Shown one piece after another: positions 15,245 to 23,026 of a stretch of DNA of 25,344 nucleotides. The stretch covers positions 1-25,344 of the forward strand of contig NZ_RCYB01000032.1 in NCBI RefSeq assembly GCF_004168205.1, given 5' to 3'. Within the stretch, counting starts at the first letter, position 1. Each line of letters begins with the position of its first letter. Under the pieces are notes generated by a model. The model had not been told where the DNA came from. It did no database searches and saw only the letters and a program-made list of their open reading frames with translations. The position numbers and the translations under genes were made by a program. This stretch comes from Catenibacterium sp. co_0103. GTDB lineage: Bacteria > Bacillota_I > Bacilli_A > Erysipelotrichales > Coprobacillaceae.

Positions 15245-16980
15245 TTAAAACAAGATTGATACAATTGTTGTCACATTCTAAAAAATATATTGTTTATACA
15301 GTATTCTGGCAATGGATTTCATTACTCGCACAGATCACTGCTGTATTTACTATTGCAGACTTATTGGGTCATGTATTGAATAATACGCTTACTATAAGTC
15401 ATCTTAAATCTACATTTTTATTATTACTAGGAGTCATAGTGATTCGCTATACATGTGAACGTATGAGTGCTCGTACATCATACTTAGCTAGTGTGGATGT
15501 AAAACGTATATTAAGAGAAAAGATTTATGATAAGATGCTTAAACTCGGAGCATCTTATAATGAATATGTATCTTCTTCTGAAGTGGTACAGGTGTCTACA
15601 GAAGGAGTAGAACAATTAGAAACATATTTTAGCAAATATCTCCCTCAATTATTTTATAGCTTACTTGCACCAATCACATTATTCATTATATTAAGTCGGG
15701 TAAATCTAAAAGCAAGTATCATACTATTAATCTGTGTACCACTTATTCCTATATCTATAGTAGCTGTACAGAAGTTTGCGAAAAAACTATTAAGTAACTA
15801 TTGGTCTACTTATACAGGACTAGGAGATTCATTCTTAGAAAACTTACAAGGATTAACAACTCTTAAAATATATCAGGCAGATAAGATGAAAGCAGAAGAA
15901 ATGGATCAAGAATCCGAAAAATTCCGTAAGATTACTATGAAGGTTTTAACTATGCAACTCAATTCTATTAGTGTGATGGATATTGTCGCTTATGGTGGTG
16001 CTGCAGTAGGAATGATTATTGCTTTATTAGAATATCTTCATGGACATATTAATATGCAGGGTACTCTCTGTATCATTCTTCTAGCCAGTGAATTTTTCCT
16101 TCCCTTAAGACTACTTGGATCTTTTTTCCATATTGCAATGAATGGGATGGCAGCGAGTGATAAAATCTTTAGAATTCTTGATATTCCTGAAATAAGTTTT
16201 GGAAAAGAAGTATTGTCAGATCATAGTTTAGATATCTTATTGAAGGATGTTCATTTCTCTTATGAAGAGAATAGAGAAATATTAAAGGGTATTGATATGA
16301 CATTACAAAAAGGATCCTTTATCTCATTAGTTGGAGAATCAGGATGTGGCAAGAGTACAATTGCTGGTATTCTTGCTGGAAAGTATAGAGGATATACGGG
16401 TGATATCACAATTGGTGGTACTCCCTTAAAGGATGTCAATGAAGAAGATTTAATGAATCATGTTGTATTGATTAGACATAACAGCTATCTATTTAAAGGA
16501 ACCGTAGAAGAAAATCTTCATATGGCAGATCCTCATGCTACAAAAGAAGAAATGGAAGCAGTACTAGACAAAGTAAATCTTTTAGGATTTCTTAACTCAC
16601 AAGATGGTATAAAAACAAAACTATTAGAAAAAGCATCTAACTTATCGGGTGGTCAGTGTCAAAGATTAGCCCTTGCTCGTGCTTTACTTAAAAAGGATGT
16701 ATCTGTCTATATCCTTGATGAAGCAGCTTCTAATATTGATATTGAAAGTGAAGAACTGATTATGAATGTCATTCATGAATTAGCCAAAACAAAAACTGTA
16801 TTACTTATTTCTCATAGACTTGCCAATGTAGTAAAAAGTGATCATATCTACTTCTTACAAGATGGACAAATCAAAGAACATGGTTCACATACTGAATTAA
16901 TGAATCAGAATGGTGCCTATAAACATCTATATGAAGCACAGATGGCTTTAGAAAACTATGGAAAGAAAGGAACTGTATAA
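15241..16980 (+). CDS. CydD-like half ABC transporter
   Basis: An exporter-type half transporter of 579 residues: six-helix membrane domain (about 1-310) then an ATPase. Motifs are intact: Walker A GESGCGKST (about 365-373), signature LSGGQ (about 468), Walker B VYILDEAASNID and the H-loop ISHRL. The membrane-domain segment with STEGVEQLETYFSKYLPQL and PLIPISIVAVQKFAKK is characteristic of CydD, which with CydC exports thiols or handles heme for cytochrome bd assembly. No cydAB is visible in this window, so the substrate is open; YbtP/Q-like iron-siderophore systems use the same architecture. ATG 15241 has AAAGGA upstream and overlaps the previous stop codon. The next gene starts on the last base of the stop, so the two half transporters are made together and probably form a heterodimer. 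Confidence 0.87.
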   Translation: MIKTRLIQLLSHSKKYIVYTVFWQWISLLAQITAVFTIADLLGHVLNNTLTISHLKSTFLLLLGVIVIRYTCERMSARTSYLASVDVKRILREKIYDKMLKLGASYNEYVSSSEVVQVSTEGVEQLETYFSKYLPQLFYSLLAPITLFIILSRVNLKASIILLICVPLIPISIVAVQKFAKKLLSNYWSTYTGLGDSFLENLQGLTTLKIYQADKMKAEEMDQESEKFRKITMKVLTMQLNSISVMDIVAYGGAAVGMIIALLEYLHGHINMQGTLCIILLASEFFLPLRLLGSFFHIAMNGMAASDKIFRILDIPEISFGKEVLSDHSLDILLKDVHFSYEENREILKGIDMTLQKGSFISLVGESGCGKSTIAGILAGKYRGYTGDITIGGTPLKDVNEEDLMNHVVLIRHNSYLFKGTVEENLHMADPHATKEEMEAVLDKVNLLGFLNSQDGIKTKLLEKASNLSGGQCQRLALARALLKKDVSVYILDEAASNIDIESEELIMNVIHELAKTKTVLLISHRLANVVKSDHIYFLQDGQIKEHGSHTELMNQNGAYKHLYEAQMALENYGKKGTV

Positions 16981-18683
16981 TGAATAAAACAAATCGTAGA
17001 AGTGCTATTCAAATTATGGCTCAGTTGATTGGTTTAGTTAAACCACTCCTTATTTTTATGATTGCTGCCATTCTGCTTGGTACTGTCGGCTATTTATGTG
17101 CGATCTTCCTGACTATCCTTGCAGGTCAAGTACTTGCTCATGGACTTATTCCACAATTATTTTTCCGCATAAGAAATCCACGTCTCGTCTTTATGCCTGT
17201 TAAAACAATCTTGACTATAATGATTGTAATTGCCTTATTACGCGGTATTCTGCATTACCTCGAACAATACTGCAATCATTATATTGCCTTTAGATTACTT
17301 GCCATTATTCGTCATAAGGTCTTTGAAGCATTGCAGAAGCTATGCCCTGCTAAACTAGAATCTCGTGATAAAGGAAATCTTATTTCTATTATTACTACAG
17401 ATATAGAATTACTAGAAGTATTCTATGCACATACTATTTCTCCTATCTGTATCGCATTCCTCACTTCTTTATTTATGGTACTCTTTATTGGACATTATCA
17501 TTATTTAGCTGGATTACTTGCACTTATTGCTTATATTATTGTTGGTGTGATTATACCAGTTATTAATGGCAAACTGGGAAGTGCTGAAGGGATGAGTTTT
17601 CGTAATAATTTTGGTGAATTAAACAGTTTTGTATTGGATTCCTTACGTGGATTAGATGAAACAATCCAATATAATCATGGTGAAGAAAGAAAACAGGAAA
17701 TCATTGAACGTTCTAAGCAGCTTGCAAAACAGCAGGAATACTTAAGCTATAGAGAAGGGGCTCAGCGTTCTATCACAAATACAGTTATTCTCTTAGCTTC
17801 ATTTGGTATGCTTTTCTTAACGCTATTCCTTTATCTTAATCATGAATTAGGTTTTGAAGGTATTATTACATCTACTTTATCTATGATGGGTTCATTTGGT
17901 CCCGTAGTCGCTTTATCAAGTCTTTCTAATAACCTCAATCAAACCTTAGCAAGTGGTGAACGTGTTCTTTCACTTCTTGAAGAAAAGCCTCTTGTAGAAG
18001 AAGTAGAAGGAGACAAAGAAAGCAATGATTCCTTTAAAGGAGCTGCACTTAATCATGTTACTTTCTCATATGATGATGAAACAATCCTAGATGATTATTC
18101 ATTAAAACTAGAACCTGGTAAGATTACAGGAATACATGGTGTGAGTGGTTCTGGTAAATCTACAATACTAAAATTATTAATGCGTTTCTGGGGCGTGAAT
18201 CAAGGCTCTATTACTGTAGATGAAGAAGAAATCAAAGATATTCCTACAAAACATTTACGTAATATGGAAAGTTATGTCACACAGGAAACTCATCTCTTCC
18301 ATGACTCTATCGCAAATAATATTGCGATTGCGAAGAAAGCTGCTACACGTGAAGAAATCATGGAAGCTTGCAAAAAAGCTTCTATTCATGATTTTATTAT
18401 GACTTTACCCAAGGGTTATGATACAGAAGTAGGGGAGTTAGGTGATACATTATCAGGTGGAGAGAAACAAAGAATAGGAATTGCGCGTGCATTCCTACAT
18501 GATGCACCAATGATTCTTATGGATGAACCAACATCTAACTTAGATTCACTCAATGAAGGTATTATCTTGAAATCATTAAAAGAATCTTCAAAACAAAAAA
18601 CAATTGTTCTTGTATCACATAGAGTATCTACAATGAATATTGCAGATACTGTTTATGAGATGAAGGATGGTAGAATTTCTTAA
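16980..18683 (+). CDS. CydC-like half ABC transporter
   Basis: The second exporter-type half transporter (567 residues), likely the partner of the preceding one. The membrane domain (about 1-330) has the CydC-like features RGILHYLEQYCNHYIAFRLL and LCPAKLESRDKGNLIS. The ATPase has Walker A GVSGSGKST (about 387-395), signature LSGGEKQR (about 491), Walker B MILMDEPTSNLD and H-loop VSHRV. Both halves keep the catalytic Glu after Walker B, so both ATP sites look competent. The start overlaps the previous stop by one base (TAATG), with AAAGGA about 8 bases upstream. No terminator is visible before the next gene 57 bases downstream, so some read-through is likely. Confidence 0.87.
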   Translation: MNKTNRRSAIQIMAQLIGLVKPLLIFMIAAILLGTVGYLCAIFLTILAGQVLAHGLIPQLFFRIRNPRLVFMPVKTILTIMIVIALLRGILHYLEQYCNHYIAFRLLAIIRHKVFEALQKLCPAKLESRDKGNLISIITTDIELLEVFYAHTISPICIAFLTSLFMVLFIGHYHYLAGLLALIAYIIVGVIIPVINGKLGSAEGMSFRNNFGELNSFVLDSLRGLDETIQYNHGEERKQEIIERSKQLAKQQEYLSYREGAQRSITNTVILLASFGMLFLTLFLYLNHELGFEGIITSTLSMMGSFGPVVALSSLSNNLNQTLASGERVLSLLEEKPLVEEVEGDKESNDSFKGAALNHVTFSYDDETILDDYSLKLEPGKITGIHGVSGSGKSTILKLLMRFWGVNQGSITVDEEEIKDIPTKHLRNMESYVTQETHLFHDSIANNIAIAKKAATREEIMEACKKASIHDFIMTLPKGYDTEVGELGDTLSGGEKQRIGIARAFLHDAPMILMDEPTSNLDSLNEGIILKSLKESSKQKTIVLVSHRVSTMNIADTVYEMKDGRIS

Positions 18684-18693
18684 TAAGAGGATG

Positions 18694-18721
18694 TTCACGC
18701 ATACTTTTTTCATGCTAAGAT
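18694..18721 (+). promoter_or_regulatory. Weak candidate promoter of the PHP phosphatase gene
   Basis: TTCACG (18694-18699), 16-base spacer and TAAGAT (18716-18721). GTTCAC at 18693-18698 and GTGAAC at 18731-18736, over the ribosome binding site, form an inverted repeat that could fold in the transcript and affect translation. Weak evidence. Confidence 0.3.
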
Positions 18722-18740
18722 AATAATGAGGTGAACAACT

Positions 18741-19574
18741 ATGTTGTGTGATTATCATGTACATACTATCTATAGTGATGATTCTGTTTATGAAATGGAA
18801 GAAGTTGTAAAGGATGGTATAAAAAGAGGAATTAAAGAATTATGTTTTACTGATCATGTAGATTATGGCATTAAAAGAGATGTAGATGATCCTCTTGGTC
18901 CTGTATATCTCAATGGACAACCTATAACCAATGTTGATTATCCTAAGTATTATAAAGAATATCTGTATGTAAAAGAAAAGTATAAAGATCAAATTACACT
19001 TAAGCTAGGATTAGAATCTGGTATCCAGGTACATACAATTCCCCAATATGAAGCTTTATTTAAAGCTTATCCCTTTGATTTTATTATCCTTTCTATTCAT
19101 CAGGTAGATGATTTAGAATTCTGGACCGGAGATTATCAAAAAGGGAGAACTGAAGAAGAATATTATACACGATACTACCAGGAATTATATGATGTAGTAA
19201 AGAACTATAAGAATTATAGTGTTCTAGGTCATATGGATCTCATGAAGCGTTATGATGATCATGATGGCTATGATAGCTTTAATAAGCATAAGGATATCAT
19301 TACAAAGATTCTTCAAATCGTCATCAAAGATGGCAAGGGAATTGAAATCAATACATCATCAGTATGCTATAAACTAGATGATTTAATGCCTTCTAAAGAT
19401 ATACTAAAACTTTATTTAGAACTTGGTGGTACTATTATCACAATAGGGAGTGATAGTCATCAAGAAGATCATTTAGGTGCCTATATAGAAGATACTAAAA
19501 AGCAGTTAAAAGCATTAGGCTTTACACAGTACTGTACATATAATAAAATAATTCCTGAGTTTCATAATTTATGA
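18741..19574 (+). CDS. HisJ-family PHP-domain phosphatase
   Basis: A 277-residue PHP-domain metallo-hydrolase of the HisJ (histidinol-phosphatase) type, acting in the cytoplasm. Metal-binding motifs are all visible: YHVHT (His6, His8), FTDHVD, LGLESG, SIHQVDD, LGHMDLMKRY and GSDSHQ near the C-terminus. The length matches the family (about 265-280). Histidinol-phosphate is the named substrate of the family, catalysing the penultimate step of histidine synthesis. No other his genes are nearby, so another phosphoester substrate is possible. AGGTGA precedes the ATG by 6 bases. Confidence 0.88.
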   Translation: MLCDYHVHTIYSDDSVYEMEEVVKDGIKRGIKELCFTDHVDYGIKRDVDDPLGPVYLNGQPITNVDYPKYYKEYLYVKEKYKDQITLKLGLESGIQVHTIPQYEALFKAYPFDFIILSIHQVDDLEFWTGDYQKGRTEEEYYTRYYQELYDVVKNYKNYSVLGHMDLMKRYDDHDGYDSFNKHKDIITKILQIVIKDGKGIEINTSSVCYKLDDLMPSKDILKLYLELGGTIITIGSDSHQEDHLGAYIEDTKKQLKALGFTQYCTYNKIIPEFHNL

Positions 19575-19652
19575 TATTCAAATTATATTGAACAATGCAC
19601 ATTTTTTTCATATTTTTGTGTAAATAATGCGTATTTTTATGTAAAAAAGCAC

Positions 19653-19681
19653 TTGCAATACATCTCTTGGCATGTTATTAT
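19653..19681 (+). promoter_or_regulatory. Promoter of tRNA-Arg copy 3
   Basis: TTGCAA (19653-19658), 17-base spacer and TATTAT (19676-19681). It resembles the promoters of the other two copies, with ATACATGAGCAGTC after the -10 closely matching copy 2. Confidence 0.78.
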
Positions 19682-19702
19682 ACATGAGCAGTCAAGAGAT
19701 AT

Positions 19703-19779
19703 GTCTACGTAGCTCAGCTGGATAGAGCACACGCCTTCTAAGCGTGCGGTCATGGGTTCGAATCCCCTCGTGGACGCCA
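19703..19779 (+). tRNA. tRNA-Arg(UCU), copy 3
   Basis: Identical to copies 1 and 2 but on the opposite strand. Anticodon UCU, encoded CCA, T50-C64 mismatch. It stands alone between the PHP phosphatase and the zinc-ribbon gene. Confidence 0.96.
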
Positions 19780-19789
19780 TCTGTAAATC

Positions 19790-19814
19790 ACCTCGGTTAT
19801 TCCGAGGTTTTTTT
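19790..19814 (+). terminator. Terminator of tRNA-Arg copy 3
   Basis: Perfect 7-bp stem ACCTCGG / CCGAGGT (19790-19796 with 19802-19808) and a run of seven T. It is the same hairpin as in the other two copies with a different loop. Confidence 0.9.
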
Positions 19815-19870
19815 ATAGTTAAAAAAATATTTAAAACACCTATAAATAGGCATTATGAGCAAATACTTCA

Positions 19871-19899
19871 ACGCATTTTATTTCTAAATCCTTTATAAT
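19871..19899 (+). promoter_or_regulatory. Weak candidate promoter of the zinc-ribbon gene
   Basis: A perfect TATAAT (19894-19899) lies 30 bases before the start codon. The -35 position at 17-base spacing reads ACGCAT and is poor, so the promoter may need an activator or be weak. Confidence 0.35.
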
Positions 19900-19929
19900 C
19901 ATAGATGTAGAAAGGTTTTGGTGATAAAT

Positions 19930-20424
19930 ATGAATAAAAATAATTACTCTTTATATCGTTTAATGAATATCTATATGAATGATTCTCTTGCAGGAATCCG
20001 TTTCTTCTATAATATCAAATGGCCTCAAGGCTTTGTTTGTGAAGAATGTGGTAGTTCTCATTATGTTTATGCTGAGGAAAATAGATGTTTCATCTGTGCT
20101 CATTGTGGACATAAAGAAGACTTACTTGCACATACTGTCTTTTCAGAATGTCTAGATAATCCGAATTCTCTTGTCTTAGGACTTTATCTATGTCTTACAA
20201 GCAAGCGTAGAGTGACTCAGAAAGAACTTGCACAGCTTGTAACTATTCCTACTAAGAGTGCTGCAATACTTATTAAGAATACAGAAATGATTGATGAATG
20301 TAATATCCAGGAGGATATTATTAAGAAGATGTTTGAAGTAACTGAAAATCCTTTATTAAAAAATGTATCTTATAGTAATAAGAATGACTCAAATCGTGCT
20401 ATAATACCAACGAAAGCAGGGTGA
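19930..20424 (+). CDS. IS1595-like zinc-ribbon protein without transposase domain
   Basis: A 164-residue protein. Residues 25-120 resemble the N-terminus of IS1595-type transposases: WPQGFVCEECGS, the two CxxC pairs (Cys37/40 and Cys56/59), then the LAHTVF segment, LVLGLYLCLTSKRRVTQKELAQL and a short helix-turn-helix-like stretch. The DDE catalytic domain that should follow is absent; instead there is a short polar tail ending at residue 164. No terminal inverted repeats or target duplications were seen. I infer a DNA-binding protein derived from, or related to, the transposase head. ATG 19930 is chosen behind GGTGAT. It is followed 5 bases later by the DUF3592-like gene, suggesting an operon. 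Confidence 0.68.
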   Translation: MNKNNYSLYRLMNIYMNDSLAGIRFFYNIKWPQGFVCEECGSSHYVYAEENRCFICAHCGHKEDLLAHTVFSECLDNPNSLVLGLYLCLTSKRRVTQKELAQLVTIPTKSAAILIKNTEMIDECNIQEDIIKKMFEVTENPLLKNVSYSNKNDSNRAIIPTKAG

Positions 20425-20429
20425 TTTAT

Positions 20430-20687
20430 ATGACAGAAACAACAGGTTCAATTATTAATATAGTGAATACTGGTCAGGTGATTACATTAACTGTAAAGTA
20501 TATGGTTGATCATCATGTTTATTCATTTAAAGAAGAAGCTGTATTAAAGCCAGCAAGACAATTACTATTATTTAAATCTAAAAGAAAAGTACCTGTGTTA
20601 GGTACTTTAAGAGTAGGACAGGAAGTCACTGTCTATTATGATGAAAAGCATCCAAGTACTGCTTATCTTAAAGATAATGCGAGATAG
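20430..20687 (+). CDS. Small DUF3592-like protein
   Basis: An 85-residue protein with a beta-rich pattern: TGSIINIVNTGQVITLTVKY, then VYSFKEEAVL, then GTLRVGQEVTVYYDEKHPSTAYL. The final VGxxVxVYYDxxxPxxAYL block is typical of DUF3592-like domains. Unlike usual members there are no membrane helices, so it would be cytoplasmic. Function unknown. GGGTGAT lies ahead of the ATG and partly within the end of the zinc-ribbon gene. Its last 20 bases overlap the 3' end of the convergent membrane-protein gene. Confidence 0.6.
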   Translation: MTETTGSIINIVNTGQVITLTVKYMVDHHVYSFKEEAVLKPARQLLLFKSKRKVPVLGTLRVGQEVTVYYDEKHPSTAYLKDNAR

Positions 20688-21180
20688 AATGTTTATAAGT
20701 TTCTAGGAAGATGATAAAGGATAGAAAGCATAGCCATTCAAACAAGCCTGTAATATCTGCAAGAAAGTATAATACAGTCGTTAACATAAGACATAATGAT
20801 ATCAATAGCTGCAGGAGCTTATAGGCTAAGTAAGTATGAGTTTGATGTAAATCATAGAGAAACATTACAAGAGTAATGACTATGAATACAATTCCAATAA
20901 AACCTATATAAGTATGACATTCTGAAAAGAAGTCATGACTTGATCTTTTAAAAGGCATAAAAAGACTTATAAGAAGACATAGACCCGATATATGGACAAG
21001 TGCTTTACGTTTCGTGATTTGGTATAACTGATACCAGTAATAGATTAAAAACACAAAGAAAAAGCACTGCATTGGATAATGATATTGTGGCATGCTCATA
21101 ACTCCAGATAAATTATTATGTATTAAACTGAGTCTGGATGCAAAATATGCCAGTATTATAAGAAAAATGATATGTACCAT
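20668..21180 (-). CDS. Six-helix membrane protein of unknown function
   Basis: I do not recognise this 170-residue protein. It is very hydrophobic, with about six membrane segments: VHIIFLIILAYFAS, CFFFVFLIYYWYQLY, VHISGLCLLISLF, IGFIGIVFIVITLVMFL, LLQLLISLCLMLTTVLYFL and LCFLSFIIFLE. The loops carry scattered His and Cys (for example FFSECHTY). The start is set at 21180 because AGGAGG lies 5 bases upstream; longer in-frame versions reaching 21291 would overlap the start of the RNase J-like gene and have no ribosome binding site. TATAAT occurs on the minus strand at 21203-21198, with no clear -35. It is convergent with the DUF3592-like gene. Confidence 0.7.
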   Translation of the reverse strand: MVHIIFLIILAYFASRLSLIHNNLSGVMSMPQYHYPMQCFFFVFLIYYWYQLYQITKRKALVHISGLCLLISLFMPFKRSSHDFFSECHTYIGFIGIVFIVITLVMFLYDLHQTHTYLAYKLLQLLISLCLMLTTVLYFLADITGLFEWLCFLSFIIFLETYKHSISHYL

Positions 21181-21213
21181 AAAAACCTCCTGCTTCATTA
21201 TAACTGCTTCTAT

Positions 21214-21242
21214 TTGAGAAGAGTAGAAAGATATGCTAAAAT
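21214..21242 (+). promoter_or_regulatory. Promoter of the RNase J-like gene
   Basis: TTGAGA (21214-21219), 17-base spacer and TAAAAT (21237-21242), 40 bases before the start codon, with AAAGGAG as ribosome binding site. Confidence 0.75.
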
Positions 21243-21282
21243 ATATTAAATGTGATAGGTTGAACATATTGAAAGGAGTATT

Positions 21283-22980
21283 ATGAAACACAATAATGTT
21301 AAAATCATGCCTCTAGGTGGACAAGCCGAAGTAGGCAAGAGTATGTACAGTATAGAAGTAAACGGAAAGATTTTCATCATTGATGCAGGTTACCGTTTTC
21401 CGGATTTAGATAAGCTTGGTGTTGATATCATCATTCCAAGTTTTGATTATTTAATTGAAAGAAAGAAGGATATTGTCGCCATCATTATCACCCATGGACA
21501 TAATGATGTTATGGCAGCATTACCTTATTTATTAAATGCTATTCAGGGGGTTCCTGTATATGCACCTAATTTAACTGCAGACCTCATTGAAATGATGATT
21601 GATCATTATCAAAGACATCAGAAAAAGAATCTTCATATGGAACTCATTCGTGTAAAACGTGATGAATCTATTAAGATTGCTGGTATCCCAGTAGAATTCT
21701 TCCCTGAAACACATTCTATTCCTGGAAGTGTTGGTGTAGCCATCTGGACACCTGATGGATATGTTGTATATGGTGGAGAATTCATTATTGACTTTGGTTC
21801 TCCTGAAGGATTTAGATGTAATATCCAGAAGATGATGGAGATTGGAAAGAAGGGCGTTCTTGCCTTAATGGTTGAATCATCAGGTGCAAGTAATCCTGGT
21901 TATACTTCACCAAATCATAAGCTTACAAATAAGATTGAATCTATGTTTGAAGATGCATCTGGTAGAATTATTATTTCTTCTTATGCCCAGAACGTCTTTA
22001 GAACAAAAGAAATCGTAGAACTTACTAAGAAATATCATCGTCAGATTGTCTTCTATGGTCGTGATAAGTATGATCAGACAAATAGTATTATTCGTTTAGA
22101 AAAGACAACACGTGAACCTGTTATTACTGTTCCAAGTAAATATCTAGGTAAGAAAGAAAATGTAGGTATTCCTGCAAAGGATTCTAACTATGTTATTCTT
22201 TTAAGTGGTGCACCTAATACAATCTATAATGATATTTGTGATATTTTAGATGGTGGAGATGAACTATTAAAAATCAGAGAAGGGGATACATTTATTGTTG
22301 CTTCTCCAGTACTTCCCGGTACTGAAAAAATTGCGAATAAAGCACAGAATGATTTATTTAGAACTCCTGCTGATGTTCACATTCTTAAAAATAAAGAATT
22401 ACCATCAATGCATGCATCTATCGAAGATATCAAAGTATTTATTCAGTTATTTAATCCTAAGTACTATGTACCAATCAAAGGTGAATATCGTCGTTTTGTA
22501 GCTAATGCACATATTGCCAATGAAATGGGCATTGATAATGATCATATCGTAATATTAGATAATGGTGAGAAGTGTACTTTTGAAAATGGACAGTTAGATG
22601 AAAATCGTGAAGTCATTGAAATCGAAGATGTCATGATTGATGGTATTGGTGTAGGTGATGTTGGAGAAAAGGTTATTGATGACCGTATCCAGTTATCTAA
22701 TGATGGAATTGTAGTCGTAGGTGTCACTATTGATTCACGTACGAAAGAAATCATTGCCCAGACAGACTGCCAGACACGTGGATTTGTTTATTTAAAAGAT
22801 TCTGGTTATGTCATTAAAGAAATTATTAATATCTGTGAGGGTGTTGTTTCTAAATTAAAGGATGATCCTCAAATGGATGTTCAAGATATACGTAATGAGA
22901 TGAAAGAATTATCTATGCGTTATATTATGAAAGAAACAGGTAAGAAACCTGTATTCATTGGTGTTGTAGTAGAAATATAA
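21283..22980 (+). CDS. RNase J family protein with lost catalytic residues (J2-like)
   Basis: A metallo-beta-lactamase/beta-CASP protein of the RNase J family, 565 residues, normal length, with the full domain order including the C-terminal domain. RNase J1 and J2 act in mRNA decay and rRNA maturation. The catalytic signature HxHxDH reads HGHNDV (residues 71-76), so the last His is Val. The usual TGDFKFD Asp is Glu166, the DST motif reads ESS, PVHGEYR reads PIKGEYR (Lys399), and the GSQGEP loop is replaced by GAPNTI. His71, His73, Asp75 and His144 remain. Such losses are known in RNase J2 (B. subtilis rnjB), which supports its partner J1 rather than cutting efficiently. I infer a J2-like scaffold subunit; an active J1 would have to be encoded elsewhere. 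Confidence 0.85.
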   Translation: MKHNNVKIMPLGGQAEVGKSMYSIEVNGKIFIIDAGYRFPDLDKLGVDIIIPSFDYLIERKKDIVAIIITHGHNDVMAALPYLLNAIQGVPVYAPNLTADLIEMMIDHYQRHQKKNLHMELIRVKRDESIKIAGIPVEFFPETHSIPGSVGVAIWTPDGYVVYGGEFIIDFGSPEGFRCNIQKMMEIGKKGVLALMVESSGASNPGYTSPNHKLTNKIESMFEDASGRIIISSYAQNVFRTKEIVELTKKYHRQIVFYGRDKYDQTNSIIRLEKTTREPVITVPSKYLGKKENVGIPAKDSNYVILLSGAPNTIYNDICDILDGGDELLKIREGDTFIVASPVLPGTEKIANKAQNDLFRTPADVHILKNKELPSMHASIEDIKVFIQLFNPKYYVPIKGEYRRFVANAHIANEMGIDNDHIVILDNGEKCTFENGQLDENREVIEIEDVMIDGIGVGDVGEKVIDDRIQLSNDGIVVVGVTIDSRTKEIIAQTDCQTRGFVYLKDSGYVIKEIINICEGVVSKLKDDPQMDVQDIRNEMKELSMRYIMKETGKKPVFIGVVVEI

Positions 22981-23002
22981 GCAGGATTTATTCCTGCTTT
23001 TT
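22979..23002 (+). terminator. Terminator after the RNase J-like gene
   Basis: Perfect 8-bp stem AAGCAGGA / TCCTGCTT (22979-22986 with 22992-22999), 5-base loop and T-run at 22998-23002. It begins inside the stop codon. ftsK starts 25 bases later without a clear promoter of its own, so termination is probably partial. Confidence 0.8.
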
Positions 23003-23026
23003 AAAACTATGAAAGGAAGTGAAAAC

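Noticed and set aside
19930..20424. Intact IS1595 insertion sequence
   Set aside because: No DDE catalytic domain, terminal inverted repeats or target-site duplication could be found around the gene.
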